Source of the DNA: an uncultured Verrucomicrobiota bacterium
GTDB taxonomy: Bacteria > Verrucomicrobiota > Verrucomicrobiia > Verrucomicrobiales > Verrucomicrobiaceae
Direction of reading: 5' to 3'
Length of the DNA: 64,000 nt
Assembly: GCA_903838675.1 (NCBI GenBank)
Contig: CAILZI010000178.1
Coordinates: 21,296-85,295 of the forward strand
The notes under the pieces are model-generated. The model was not told the DNA's origin. It saw only the letters and a list, made by a program, of their open reading frames with translations, and did no database searches. Below, piece by piece: positions 49,553 through 58,723 of the stretch (its first letter is position 1; each line of letters starts with the position of its first letter). Made by a program: the position numbers and the translations under genes.

Positions 49553-52500
49553 TTAGCCCAGCATGCGGGCAAGTTCGCGGGCGATGAGAGTGATCTTGTC
49601 GCGCATGCCGGTGGAGGGTTCGTCATCGTGCAACACGCCGATGATGGAGTCTCCTGGAAAGCAAAACGTCAGCAAACGACCGCCAGCATTGAGTGTGAAA
49701 GTTTCCGCGCCTTCAATGCCAATGAGCGGAGCCAGACCGCGCAACTGACGGGCGATGTCTGGTGCCTGGCGCTGGAATTCCACAGCATCCGTCTTGGAAG
49801 AATCCGCATGGCTGAGCACGTGTGAGCCATGCAGGCAGACGCATGCGCTGAGACCCTGCTGCAGGGCCAGAAGTTCGACGACTCGTGGCGCTGAGAGCTT
49901 CTCCTCGGTGCCCAGCAGGGCGCGCAGCAGGAGCTGATCTGTCTGAGTGTCGAGCGGGGAAAGGCCGAGAAAGGAATGTTTCACAGCCGCCATTTTGGCT
50001 GGAGCCGCTGAAGGCGTTGCCTGAAGTGCGGGCGCAGCCGGAACGGGCTTGGGTTCTGGCCTGGCCTGGGGAGTCACTGGCTCAGAAAACAGCGGCACGG
50101 TCGCAGCCTGCGTGCTGAACAATCCACGAGAGGCAGGCTGCGGAGCGGGGGGCGCTGGTGTGGAGAAGGACGGAATTTCTTCCAAGGCTGGAGCAAACGA
50201 AGGGGTGGGCTGAAACGGGGAAAGAGCTGGTGTCGGAGTGGCAAACAAGCTGGTAGCTGGTTTGGTTTCAGGCGCTGGCGTGAAAGCGGAGACAGGTTGC
50301 TGGGGTGTGGTGGGAACTTGCCCGAGCAATTGGGCACTGTTAAAACCTGATTCCGCAGATGCTTTGGCTGCCAGTGGTCCTGTGGAAGAGGAGGCAAAAG
50401 GATCGAATGGCTTGGCGGTTCCTGGGTGTGTTGAATTTGGAGGGGGTGCCGTTTGGGCCAGAGAGGCTGCCTGCGAGGCACCGAACGACTGAAATGCTCC
50501 GATGAGAGGTTGCAGAGGTTTAGAGGGAGACGCAGTCGTAGGCTGAGCGGCGGGGAAGAGTGCCGGTGAAACTGGAGGAGGTGCAGTTTCCGCCGGAGGA
50601 GAGGGAGGGGAAAACGCAAATTGAGCGGGACCGCTGGCAGCCTGAGCGGAACCAAAGGCCGAGACAGGTGCAGAGGCCGGAGATGGCTGGCTTTGCGTAA
50701 ATGGAGCCAAAGCCGCTCCGAACATCGGCGGTGATTCTGCAGGGGCTGGAGCAAAAGAAGCAGCGAACATGGGCTGCGAATTCTGTGTTGGCTGCTGCGG
50801 AGGATTGGGTTGAACTGCCAGGCGAGCGGGTAGCGTAGTGGGGCTGGGACTGCCAAAGGATGCCGGAGTCGCGGGAACTGCCGACGTGTTGGTGAGAGAA
50901 TGAAACACTTCGTTCTGCGGCAGCTTGATCTTGAAATCACGCTTGGCGTTGGTGAGTGTGTTGCGGAAGCCGAGATCGGAAATGCCATCGATAAGCATTC
51001 CGAGTTCGAGTACGATGTTGCCGGAGGAAATCTGCTCGTTCAAAGCGCTGGCCTGAACGCTGGTTGTGATCCATGCCGGCAGGGTGGTCGGATTGAAACC
51101 AAGTTCTTCGACACTGTAACCGCCTAACACCGCAGCGAATCCTAACTTGGCCATGCCGCCCGATGTAGAAGAAGCATTGCCTGGTGCCGCTGATTGTGGT
51201 TGTGAAGCAAAAGCATTCGGAGCTGGCGATTCTACCAGTGGTGCAGCATCTTTCATTGCTGCGACGAAGGGAGAACCGAAGGGCATTGCAGGTGCAGCTG
51301 CCATGTCCGAAGGCGTGGATGCTCTTTGCAGCGCTGGCGGAGTGAATAAAGTGGAAATAGATGCCTGAGGCTGGCTTGCAGCTGGAGCGGATGAAGCCCA
51401 ATTTTCCGGCGGTGCAGGGGAGAAGGGAGATCCGGGTGATGTGGCCGGCGGAGCTGCTACGGGCTGTTGTGACATGCCGAAAGGTGAGCCACCTTGGCCT
51501 GATCCAAATGAGAAAGGCGAACCAGGTATTGGTGGGGGCTCAACCGCTGCAGGCTGTTGTGCCATGCCGAAGGGGGAGCCACTTGAGCCTGCTCCCAATG
51601 AAAAAGGCGATTCAGATAATGTGCTGGGCGCAGCGGCTGCAGGCTGTTGAGACATGCCGAAAGGCGAGGCTCCTGGACTAGCACCTAATGAGAAGGGCGA
51701 TCCGGGCGAAGGTGCTAGCGAAGTGGCTTCGGGCTGTTGAGACATGCCGAAGGGGGAGCCACTTGGAGTAGCACCAAATGAAAAGGGAGATCCTGGCGAA
51801 GGTGCTGGAGCAGCCGCTTCGGGCTGTTGAGACATGCCGAAGGGGGAGCCACTTGGAGTAGCACCAAATGAAAAGGGAGATCCTGGCGAAGGTGCTGGAG
51901 CAGCCGCAGCAGGTTGTTGTGACATGCCGAAAGGCGAGGCGCCTGGACTAGCACCTAACGAGAAGGGAGATCCTGGTGCAGGAGCAACTGCAGCAGGCTG
52001 TTGAGACATGCCGAAGGGCGAACCACTTGGACTTACTCCCAATGAGAAAGGCGACGGGGGAGGCTGCTGCACCGCAGGATTGGAGGCCAGCGGAGCCATT
52101 TGGAACGGTGAGCCGACAGGGGCGGGCGTGGGCGTTGCGGGCTGAGCGAACGAAAATGGGGATGGCGAAGCCGCAGAGGCAGGTGCAGGCAGAGCACCAT
52201 TCCCTTCACGGGCCTGAGCAATCAAACCCGGAAGCTTCGCCGCCGGTAGTGCCACAAGACGAGGATCCTGGGGGGAAATAGGCACTTGGAAAAGCGCTGG
52301 GCAGACACGGTACAGTTCAAAAACTGGCAAGGCCGCCTGACCGCTGCGCAGTGCGTTTTCCAGCAGGGCGGGCGGCAAGGAAAGAGGCTGTTCCGCAGGC
52401 AGTGCGCCCATGCGCACAACCTCAGCAGGCAGTTGGTTGATTACATCGCCTACAGTAAGAGGCGAATTTGTGGGAGTTGCTCCAATGATGCTGAACGGCG

Positions 52501-52762
52501 ACATTCCTGAGGCTGAATTGATCGGCGGTGCCGCAATTGGCTCATTGCCAGCCGTTTTGAAAAGTGGATTGCCCCCGATTTGAAAGGGGGAAGCACCAGC
52601 TGGAAACTGTAGAGGAGGAGACGCTTGCATGGAAGAGAGGCTATTTATGCCTGGGCCAACCATTCTCTGAGGATGTGCTCCCGCGAAGTTTTGCTGAGCA
52701 TCTAGCCCCGGTTCGTTAGAACCGGCTCCACGCTGGAACAAACTTCGGAACGAAAAACTCAT
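49553..52762 (-). CDS. 1069-aa low-complexity Pro/Ala/Ser/Phe/Gln-rich protein with C-terminal roadblock-like domain
   Basis: Single long ORF; seven SPFGM(S/A)QQP units; C-terminus LQQGLSACVCLHGSHVLSHADSSKTDAVEFQRQAPDIARQLRGL...GRLLTFCFPGDSIIGVLHDD. Confidence 0.8.
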   Translation of the reverse strand: MSFSFRSLFQRGAGSNEPGLDAQQNFAGAHPQRMVGPGINSLSSMQASPPLQFPAGASPFQIGGNPLFKTAGNEPIAAPPINSASGMSPFSIIGATPTNSPLTVGDVINQLPAEVVRMGALPAEQPLSLPPALLENALRSGQAALPVFELYRVCPALFQVPISPQDPRLVALPAAKLPGLIAQAREGNGALPAPASAASPSPFSFAQPATPTPAPVGSPFQMAPLASNPAVQQPPPSPFSLGVSPSGSPFGMSQQPAAVAPAPGSPFSLGASPGASPFGMSQQPAAAAPAPSPGSPFSFGATPSGSPFGMSQQPEAAAPAPSPGSPFSFGATPSGSPFGMSQQPEATSLAPSPGSPFSLGASPGASPFGMSQQPAAAAPSTLSESPFSLGAGSSGSPFGMAQQPAAVEPPPIPGSPFSFGSGQGGSPFGMSQQPVAAPPATSPGSPFSPAPPENWASSAPAASQPQASISTLFTPPALQRASTPSDMAAAPAMPFGSPFVAAMKDAAPLVESPAPNAFASQPQSAAPGNASSTSGGMAKLGFAAVLGGYSVEELGFNPTTLPAWITTSVQASALNEQISSGNIVLELGMLIDGISDLGFRNTLTNAKRDFKIKLPQNEVFHSLTNTSAVPATPASFGSPSPTTLPARLAVQPNPPQQPTQNSQPMFAASFAPAPAESPPMFGAALAPFTQSQPSPASAPVSAFGSAQAASGPAQFAFSPPSPPAETAPPPVSPALFPAAQPTTASPSKPLQPLIGAFQSFGASQAASLAQTAPPPNSTHPGTAKPFDPFASSSTGPLAAKASAESGFNSAQLLGQVPTTPQQPVSAFTPAPETKPATSLFATPTPALSPFQPTPSFAPALEEIPSFSTPAPPAPQPASRGLFSTQAATVPLFSEPVTPQARPEPKPVPAAPALQATPSAAPAKMAAVKHSFLGLSPLDTQTDQLLLRALLGTEEKLSAPRVVELLALQQGLSACVCLHGSHVLSHADSSKTDAVEFQRQAPDIARQLRGLAPLIGIEGAETFTLNAGGRLLTFCFPGDSIIGVLHDDEPSTGMRDKITLIARELARMLG
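51420..52055 (-). repeat. In-gene tandem repeat, ~84-90 bp units, about 7 copies
   Basis: Repeated ...gacatgccgaa(g/a)gg(g/c)gag... blocks; 51726-51817 and 51816-51907 identical with 90-bp offset. Confidence 0.9.
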
Positions 52763-53105
52763 CGGCGGATAAAGCGGCCCGACTCACCAAAATAGCAAGC
52801 CTGTGTGAAAAATCTAGTAATTATAAACAAATACCTCAGCATTTGAGTTATTTAACTGAGGTTAAGTATTATTGCCACACACTTCAAGCATTTTTCATCA
52901 GTTTTGACGCATCTGAATGATTGTTCAGCAACCGCGAGGTCTTGCTTGCCAGCTCGCCATGACCAGGACCTCAACATTGAATGTCTGCGGAGTCTTTGAA
53001 AATTGGATCCAGCTTGTCAGAAAAAGAATTTCAAACTCCATCAATTTTCCCTTGCGCAATCTTTCTTTGAAAGCACTATCCCCGCCCGCTCAACCCGAGC
53101 AAAAC

Positions 53106-53180
53106 GACCCCTTCGTCTAGCGGTTAGGACACATCCCTTTCACGGATGCGACACGAGTTCGATTCTCGTAGGGGTCGCCA
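53106..53180 (+). tRNA. tRNA-Glu (TTC)
   Basis: GACCCCT/AGGGGTC acceptor stem, CTTTCAC anticodon loop, GTTCGATTC T-loop, encoded CCA. Confidence 0.95.
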
Positions 53181-53359
53181 CTCTCATCAAGAGAGTGGCG
53201 GCCAAAATGGTTCAACAAAACTTGGACAACGTCTTCAACGCCGCTCCTTGCTTCGGGGATTAATTCTGATGTGAATTGCAGTGGTATTATGTCATGTGAT
53301 TGTCGCTGGAAAATGAAGCTGTGCTGGACACCGCATCTGCATCCGCTAGGCATGCTTGT

Positions 53360-54304
53360 ATGTCTTCTTCAGGCGGCAAGCTTTTCATCACCGGTCACCA
53401 GGGTCTTGTTGGACGCGCATTGATGCGTCACTACGCCGACAAGCCTGAATGGCAGATCATCACCCGCACTCGTGCCGAGCTCGATTTGCGTGATCAGCAT
53501 GCCACGGATGCATTCTTTGCAGCGGAGAAACCAGATCAGGTCATTCTCGCTGCGGCAACTGTCGGCGGCATCAAGGCCAGCTACACCCAGCCGGTCGATT
53601 TCCTGCTCAATAATCTGCAGATTCAAAACAGCGTGCTGTCAGCGGCGCATCGCTTCGACACGAAGAAGCTGCTCTTTCTTGGCAGCACCTGCATCTATCC
53701 CAAGGTGGTGGAAATGCCCATTCGCGAAGACAGCCTCATGACCGGGCCAATGGAGGAGACCAATGCGCCGTACGGAGTCGCCAAGATCGCGGGGATCAAA
53801 CTCTGCCAGGGCTACCGCCATCAGCATGGCCGTGATTTCATCTGCGGCATGCCTGCGAATTTGTACGGCCCCTTTGACAATTTCGATCCCGAACATTCGC
53901 ACGTCCTGCCCTCGCTGATCCGCCGTTTTCACGAAGCCAAGCTTCACAGCAAGCCTTCCGTCACTCTCTGGGGGAGTGGCAAGCCAACGCGTGAGTTCCT
54001 TTTCGTGGATGATCTTGCCTCCGCCTGCGCCTTCCTGCTCGAAAACTACAGCAGCCCTGAAATCATCAACATCGGCACCGGTGCGGAGATCAGCATCCGC
54101 GATGCGGCAGAGGCCATCAAGACGATCATCGGCTACACCGGTGAGATCCTTTGGGACACCACGCAGCCTGACGGCAATCCGCGCCGCTTGCTGGACGTAA
54201 GTCGCATGTCAAAGCTGGGCTGGAAGGCCAGTACCGACTTTCGTGAGGGCGTGGCACGAACCTACCAGTGGTTCCTTGACAACCGGGCCACCGCCCGGGT
54301 GTGA
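53360..54304 (+). CDS. GDP-L-fucose synthase-like SDR
   Basis: ITGHQGLVGRAL, LGSTCIYPK, YGVAK, NLYGPFDNFDPEHSHVLPSLIRRFHEAK. Confidence 0.9.
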   Translation: MSSSGGKLFITGHQGLVGRALMRHYADKPEWQIITRTRAELDLRDQHATDAFFAAEKPDQVILAAATVGGIKASYTQPVDFLLNNLQIQNSVLSAAHRFDTKKLLFLGSTCIYPKVVEMPIREDSLMTGPMEETNAPYGVAKIAGIKLCQGYRHQHGRDFICGMPANLYGPFDNFDPEHSHVLPSLIRRFHEAKLHSKPSVTLWGSGKPTREFLFVDDLASACAFLLENYSSPEIINIGTGAEISIRDAAEAIKTIIGYTGEILWDTTQPDGNPRRLLDVSRMSKLGWKASTDFREGVARTYQWFLDNRATARV

Positions 54305-54343
54305 TCTTGCCTCAGAAGTCTAGCTGGACACGCCAGCACAACA

Positions 54344-55642
54344 ATGCCAATTGAGCCAATGGCCATCCAAGCTTTCCGACCCGTCCTCATCACCCGCAAC
54401 ACTTGTCGTATTTGCGGCTCACGCAGCCTCACCCCTGTTGTCAGTCTTGGGGATCAATTCATTGGCGGTGTTCTCGCGAGCGCGGATGGCAGTGCGCTGA
54501 TTAAACGTAAAGTCCCCCTCGATCTCGTACGCTGCGACCCCTCACAGGATGAAAACGCCTGTGGCCTGGTCCAGATGCGTCACTCCGTGCCGCCGAAGGT
54601 GCTTTATCATCGCTATTACTATGAGTCTGGCATCAACCAGTCCATGATCGACAACCTCACGGGCATCACCCAGCTCGTCGAGCAGACCGTCAGCCTTCGC
54701 GCCAAGGACATCGTTCTCGACATCGGCTGCAATGACGGCACACTGCTCTCCAGCTACAAGACTCAGGGTTTGCGCCACATTGGTATTGATCCTTCGGACG
54801 TCGCCCTGAAAGCCCGCGCCAAAGGCTTTGAAGTCGTGAACGACTTCTTCTCCGCCCGCGCCTTCAAGAGCGTGCACGCCACGGAGAAAGCCCGCGTCGT
54901 CACCAGCATCTCCATGTTCTATGACCTGGAAAACCCGCATGCCTTCGTGCAGGACATCGCCGATGTTCTTGCCAGCGACGGCATCTGGATTCTGGAGCAG
55001 AGCTACCTGCCTGCGATGCTCGACATCAACAGCTTCGACACCATCTGCCACGAGCACTTGGAATATTACTCTCTCGCAGTGCTGGAGCGTCTCTTCGGTG
55101 ATCACGGCCTTGAGGTTATCGATGTTCATCTCAATGATGTGAACGGCGGCAGCTTCCGCCTCGTGGTGGCCAATGCCGGGCAGGTCAAACCTTCCGCAGC
55201 CGCAGCTGCCCGCGTGCAGGATCTCCGCATCCGCGAGTTTGAAATGGCGATCGACTCCGATGCTCCTTACGCCGTCTTCCGCGAAAACATTGAGCGGATC
55301 CGCACCGATCTCACCGCCTTCCTCCAGAAGGCCAAGGCCGAAGGAAAAGTCGTCCATGGCTACGGTGCCTCCACCAAGGGCAGCACCACGCTGCAGTTCT
55401 GCAACGTCACGCCCGACCTCGTTTCTGCCATCGCTGACCGCAATCCGGTCAAATGGGGCAGCTACACCATCGGCACGCACATCAAGATCATTTCCGAAGA
55501 GGAATCCCGCGCCGCCAAGCCCGACTACTACCTCGTGCTGCCCTGGCACTTCATGCCTGAGTTCCTCAAGCGTGAGACCGAATTCCTCGCCCGTGGCGGA
55601 AAATTCGTCGTGCCAATGCCGCAGGTGCATCTGGTTGGTTGA
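54344..55642 (+). CDS. Sugar C-methyltransferase-like class I SAM methyltransferase
   Basis: N-terminal CRICG zinc-binding segment, DIGCNDGTLLSSYK, C-terminal GYGASTKGSTTLQFC domain. Confidence 0.9.
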   Translation: MPIEPMAIQAFRPVLITRNTCRICGSRSLTPVVSLGDQFIGGVLASADGSALIKRKVPLDLVRCDPSQDENACGLVQMRHSVPPKVLYHRYYYESGINQSMIDNLTGITQLVEQTVSLRAKDIVLDIGCNDGTLLSSYKTQGLRHIGIDPSDVALKARAKGFEVVNDFFSARAFKSVHATEKARVVTSISMFYDLENPHAFVQDIADVLASDGIWILEQSYLPAMLDINSFDTICHEHLEYYSLAVLERLFGDHGLEVIDVHLNDVNGGSFRLVVANAGQVKPSAAAAARVQDLRIREFEMAIDSDAPYAVFRENIERIRTDLTAFLQKAKAEGKVVHGYGASTKGSTTLQFCNVTPDLVSAIADRNPVKWGSYTIGTHIKIISEEESRAAKPDYYLVLPWHFMPEFLKRETEFLARGGKFVVPMPQVHLVG

Positions 55643-55677
55643 ATCAATCTGCCATTGGGCTCGTCTAGTGCACACCC

Positions 55678-57435
55678 ATGGACGACAAGCCCGAGCCAAT
55701 GACCAATCGCAAAGCGCTGGGCCGTCTGCTCACGTTCGCACGGGGGCACTGGCGCATTGCGGCGTGGCAGTTCGCGCTGGCCGTGGCAGGCACCTCGCTC
55801 ATCTTCGTCTTTCCGGGCGTGGTGCGATGGTTCATGGATGAGATCATTCCGCAGAAGCGAAGTGATCTGATCTGGCGTGCCGGCGGACTGGCGCTGCTGG
55901 CCTTCACTCTCCGCGAGGGGCTGTTTTACTGCCGCACCCGGGTGAACTGCACCTTTGAGCAGCGCATGATCACCGATCTGCGCAGCCAGCTGCACCGGAA
56001 GATTGAACTGCTGCCGATGCGCTGGTTTGACCATCAAAGCACCGGCGACATCCTCACCAAACTGGCCGACGACGTGCCGGCGACGCAGCGGGTGATCCTC
56101 GAAGGGATCGAGCAGGGCAGCACTGCCGTGCTGCAAATCGTCATCACCGCCATCGTCATGCTGGTGGCAGACACCCGCCTGGCGCTGCTCGTGCTGGCAC
56201 CCACGCCGTTCATTGCCGCCGGTGGCTGGATCTACTCTCGCTGGGTATCTCCGCGCGCCACCGCCGCCCGCGAAGCCACCAGCAGGCTCAATGCCACGCT
56301 GCACGACACGATCACCGGCATCCGCCAGATCAAGAGCTTTACCGCCGAGGATATGCGGCAGTGGAAATTTCTCGCAGCCAGCCATTCGCTCCAGGAAAAG
56401 CAGACGCGCCTCATGGCCGCGTGGGCCTTCTACGCGCCGTCCATGACGCTGCTTGGGAATGCAGGCCTTGTGCTGCTGCTCTCAGCGGGTTCGTGGTGGT
56501 GTGTGCATGGCAGCATGACACCCGGCCAGTTGATGGAGTTCCTGCTCCTCGTCGGCTTCCTCTACGAGCCCATTGCGCGTCTTCACGGCGTCAATCAAAC
56601 GCTGCTCAACGGCCTCTCCGCCGCCAAGCGCGTCTTCGCCATCCTGGATCGCGAAACCGAGGAGGACCTCGATGCAGGGCAAGCCTTCGGCACCATCCGC
56701 GGCGAGATCGCATTCAACGCCGTCTCCTTCAGCTACCGTGCCGACAAGCCGGTGCTGCAGGAAATCACCCTGCGTGCCGCCCGGCATCAGACCATAGCCA
56801 TCGTTGGGGCCACCGGTTCGGGCAAGAGCACGCTCTTTCAACTGCTGACCCGATTCTACGATCCTCAAAGCGGCACGATCACCCTCGACGGCGTGCCCAT
56901 TCAAAACCTCAGCAAGCGCACCCTTCGCGAGTCCCTCGCCTATGTCACGCAGGAGGCATTTCTCTTCGCGGGCACTGTGCGGGACAATCTCCTCATAGGC
57001 AGATCCAGCGCGACCGATGCAGAGCTCTGGACAGCGCTGCGTGAAGCCTGTGCGGAAGACTTCGTGCAGCGCATCCCTGAAGGCCTCGACGCCGAAGTGG
57101 GGGAGCGCGGAGTGCTGCTCAGCGGCGGCGAGCGCCAGCGCCTCGCCCTGGCGCGCGCCTTCCTCAAAGACGCCCCGATCCTTCTGCTGGATGAAGCCAC
57201 CTCCGCCGTCGATGTGAAGTCCGAGCATCTCATTCAGACCGCACTTGCCAAACTCCGCGCCAACCGCACAAGCCTTGTCATTGCCCACCGTCTGAGCACC
57301 ATCGTCGAGGCGGATGTCATCTATGTGCTGCATCAGGGGCGAATGCTCGCCAGCGGGACGCATGAGGAACTGCTGCAAACCTCCGCTTATTATCGGGAGA
57401 TGGCGGCGCTTGCATTTGACCAAGGCGAGGGCTGA
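55678..57435 (+). CDS. ABC transporter, fused permease/ATPase (MsbA-like)
   Basis: GATGSGKSTLFQLL, LSGGERQRLALARAFLKDAPILLLDEATSAVD. Confidence 0.95.
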   Translation: MDDKPEPMTNRKALGRLLTFARGHWRIAAWQFALAVAGTSLIFVFPGVVRWFMDEIIPQKRSDLIWRAGGLALLAFTLREGLFYCRTRVNCTFEQRMITDLRSQLHRKIELLPMRWFDHQSTGDILTKLADDVPATQRVILEGIEQGSTAVLQIVITAIVMLVADTRLALLVLAPTPFIAAGGWIYSRWVSPRATAAREATSRLNATLHDTITGIRQIKSFTAEDMRQWKFLAASHSLQEKQTRLMAAWAFYAPSMTLLGNAGLVLLLSAGSWWCVHGSMTPGQLMEFLLLVGFLYEPIARLHGVNQTLLNGLSAAKRVFAILDRETEEDLDAGQAFGTIRGEIAFNAVSFSYRADKPVLQEITLRAARHQTIAIVGATGSGKSTLFQLLTRFYDPQSGTITLDGVPIQNLSKRTLRESLAYVTQEAFLFAGTVRDNLLIGRSSATDAELWTALREACAEDFVQRIPEGLDAEVGERGVLLSGGERQRLALARAFLKDAPILLLDEATSAVDVKSEHLIQTALAKLRANRTSLVIAHRLSTIVEADVIYVLHQGRMLASGTHEELLQTSAYYREMAALAFDQGEG

Positions 57436-57523
57436 AATCAGGATGCCAAAAAAAGTGGGCGTCGCGGTTCGACGCTTTCCACGCAATGCAGCATCGCGCA
57501 GTTCACCGGCCGCAAAAACAAAA

Positions 57524-57551
57524 ACGCCTGAGCGGTTCCACACTCAGGCGT
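57524..57551. terminator. Hairpin terminator between convergent genes
   Basis: ACGCCTGAG/CTCAGGCGT stem. Confidence 0.7.
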
Positions 57552-57577
57552 CGGTTGGTTGGATCGGGTCAGCTCAA

Positions 57578-58147
57578 TCAGTTCGAGCGGCCGAGATAGG
57601 TGCCGTCTTCTGTCTTGACGCTGATCTTGTCGCCAGGTCCGATGAAGAGGGGGACCTGCACGCGCATGCCAGACTCCGTGGTGGCTTCCTTGTAAACGTT
57701 GTTGGCGGAGTCGCCCTTCACACCGGCAGGGCTGTCGGTGATGGTCATGATGATGTTTGCAGGCAGTTCGATGCCGGCGACGACGTCATCCGCAAAGACG
57801 ACGAGGTACTTCTGGCCTTCGATCAGGTAGCCGCGGGTCTTGGCGTCGAGCTTGTCTTCACCGATGAGCACGTCTTCAAATGTCTCGGGATGGATGAAGT
57901 GGTAGCCGTCGCCGTCCTTGTAGCTGAACTCGTGGTTGTCTTTGACAAGATTCACGGATTCGAGCGACTCATTCGAAGTCATGCGCAGGTTGTACATCTT
58001 GCCGATGGTGATGCTGCGGACGGACATCTGCACGAACGAGGCCATGCGCGGAGGCGTCTTGAGTTCAGTGTCGGTGACGACGCAAACGTCGTTGTTGTAA
58101 CGGACGGCGTGTCCTTTGCGGAGATTGATAACTGGGGTGGCTGGCAT
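57578..58147 (-). CDS. efp: Elongation factor P
   Basis: NLRKGHAVRYNNDVCVV..., SPAGVKGDSANNVYKEATTESGMRVQVPLFIGPGDKISVKTEDGTYLGR. Confidence 0.9.
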   Translation of the reverse strand: MPATPVINLRKGHAVRYNNDVCVVTDTELKTPPRMASFVQMSVRSITIGKMYNLRMTSNESLESVNLVKDNHEFSYKDGDGYHFIHPETFEDVLIGEDKLDAKTRGYLIEGQKYLVVFADDVVAGIELPANIIMTITDSPAGVKGDSANNVYKEATTESGMRVQVPLFIGPGDKISVKTEDGTYLGRSN

Positions 58148-58268
58148 AAGAGCGTGCTTTCATGGCGAGTTTGGCGTGCTTTGCAAGCGCCGGTTCTCGC
58201 CCCCCGGCGCGGCAACGGGGGCAAAGGAGGATTGATTTCGAGGTCTTTTGGGGCATTTTTTCAACGCC

Positions 58269-58658
58269 ATGAAAGCAAATACATCCTACCTCTCCGGCAA
58301 AGCCGGATTTTGTCTGCTCTGTGTCACCGCAATCCTGAGTTTCACCAGCTGTGATCCCGCCTTTTTTGGTCCGGGCTACGGCGGTGGTTATGGAGCCTAC
58401 GCCCCCGCATACGGTCGCAGCAACTACACCTACTTCCCGCGCTACCAGACGTACTTCCACCCACAGACAAACATGTACCATTACCGCAATGGTAACAATT
58501 GGATGTCAGGCCCGCGTCCATTCGGCGTGAGCCACAACGTGTTTCACAACTCTCCCTCGGTGCCGTTGTTCCTGAACAGCCATCCGCAGTATCATCACAA
58601 CAACGTGATGAATTTGTATCCGCATAATTGGAATGGCAACGGCCGCTGGCACCGCTAG
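58269..58658 (+). CDS. Tyr/His/Asn-rich putative lipoprotein
   Basis: Lipobox-like LSFTSC, then YGGGYGAYAPAYG... low-complexity; start trimmed. Confidence 0.6.
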   Translation: MKANTSYLSGKAGFCLLCVTAILSFTSCDPAFFGPGYGGGYGAYAPAYGRSNYTYFPRYQTYFHPQTNMYHYRNGNNWMSGPRPFGVSHNVFHNSPSVPLFLNSHPQYHHNNVMNLYPHNWNGNGRWHR

Positions 58659-58723
58659 CCGCATGGGCCAAGGTCGCCCGCTGCTGCTGAGAACGCAGCT
58701 GTGGGAGGAATATGATTCAAAAA

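Noticed and set aside
50074-50988. 304-aa Pro/Leu/Ser/Arg-rich ORF
   Set aside because: Alternate frame within the scaffold gene; composition is an artefact of the low-complexity coding sequence
51420-52055. Possible CRISPR array
   Set aside because: Repeats are ~90 bp, contiguous, in frame and coding; no unique spacers
52830-52880. Imperfect AATACCTCAG...CTGAGGTTAAGTATT inverted repeat upstream of the scaffold gene
   Set aside because: Mismatched and AT-rich; could be regulatory but support is too weak to call
53117-53353. 78-aa minus-strand ORF over tRNA-Glu
   Set aside because: Overlaps the tRNA gene; a common mis-call of the tRNA antisense (ENRTRVASVKGMCP)
54542-55699. 385-aa minus-strand ORF
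   Set aside because: Antisense to the C-methyltransferase gene
56482-57543. 353-aa minus-strand ORF
   Set aside because: Antisense to the ATPase domain of the MsbA-like transporter
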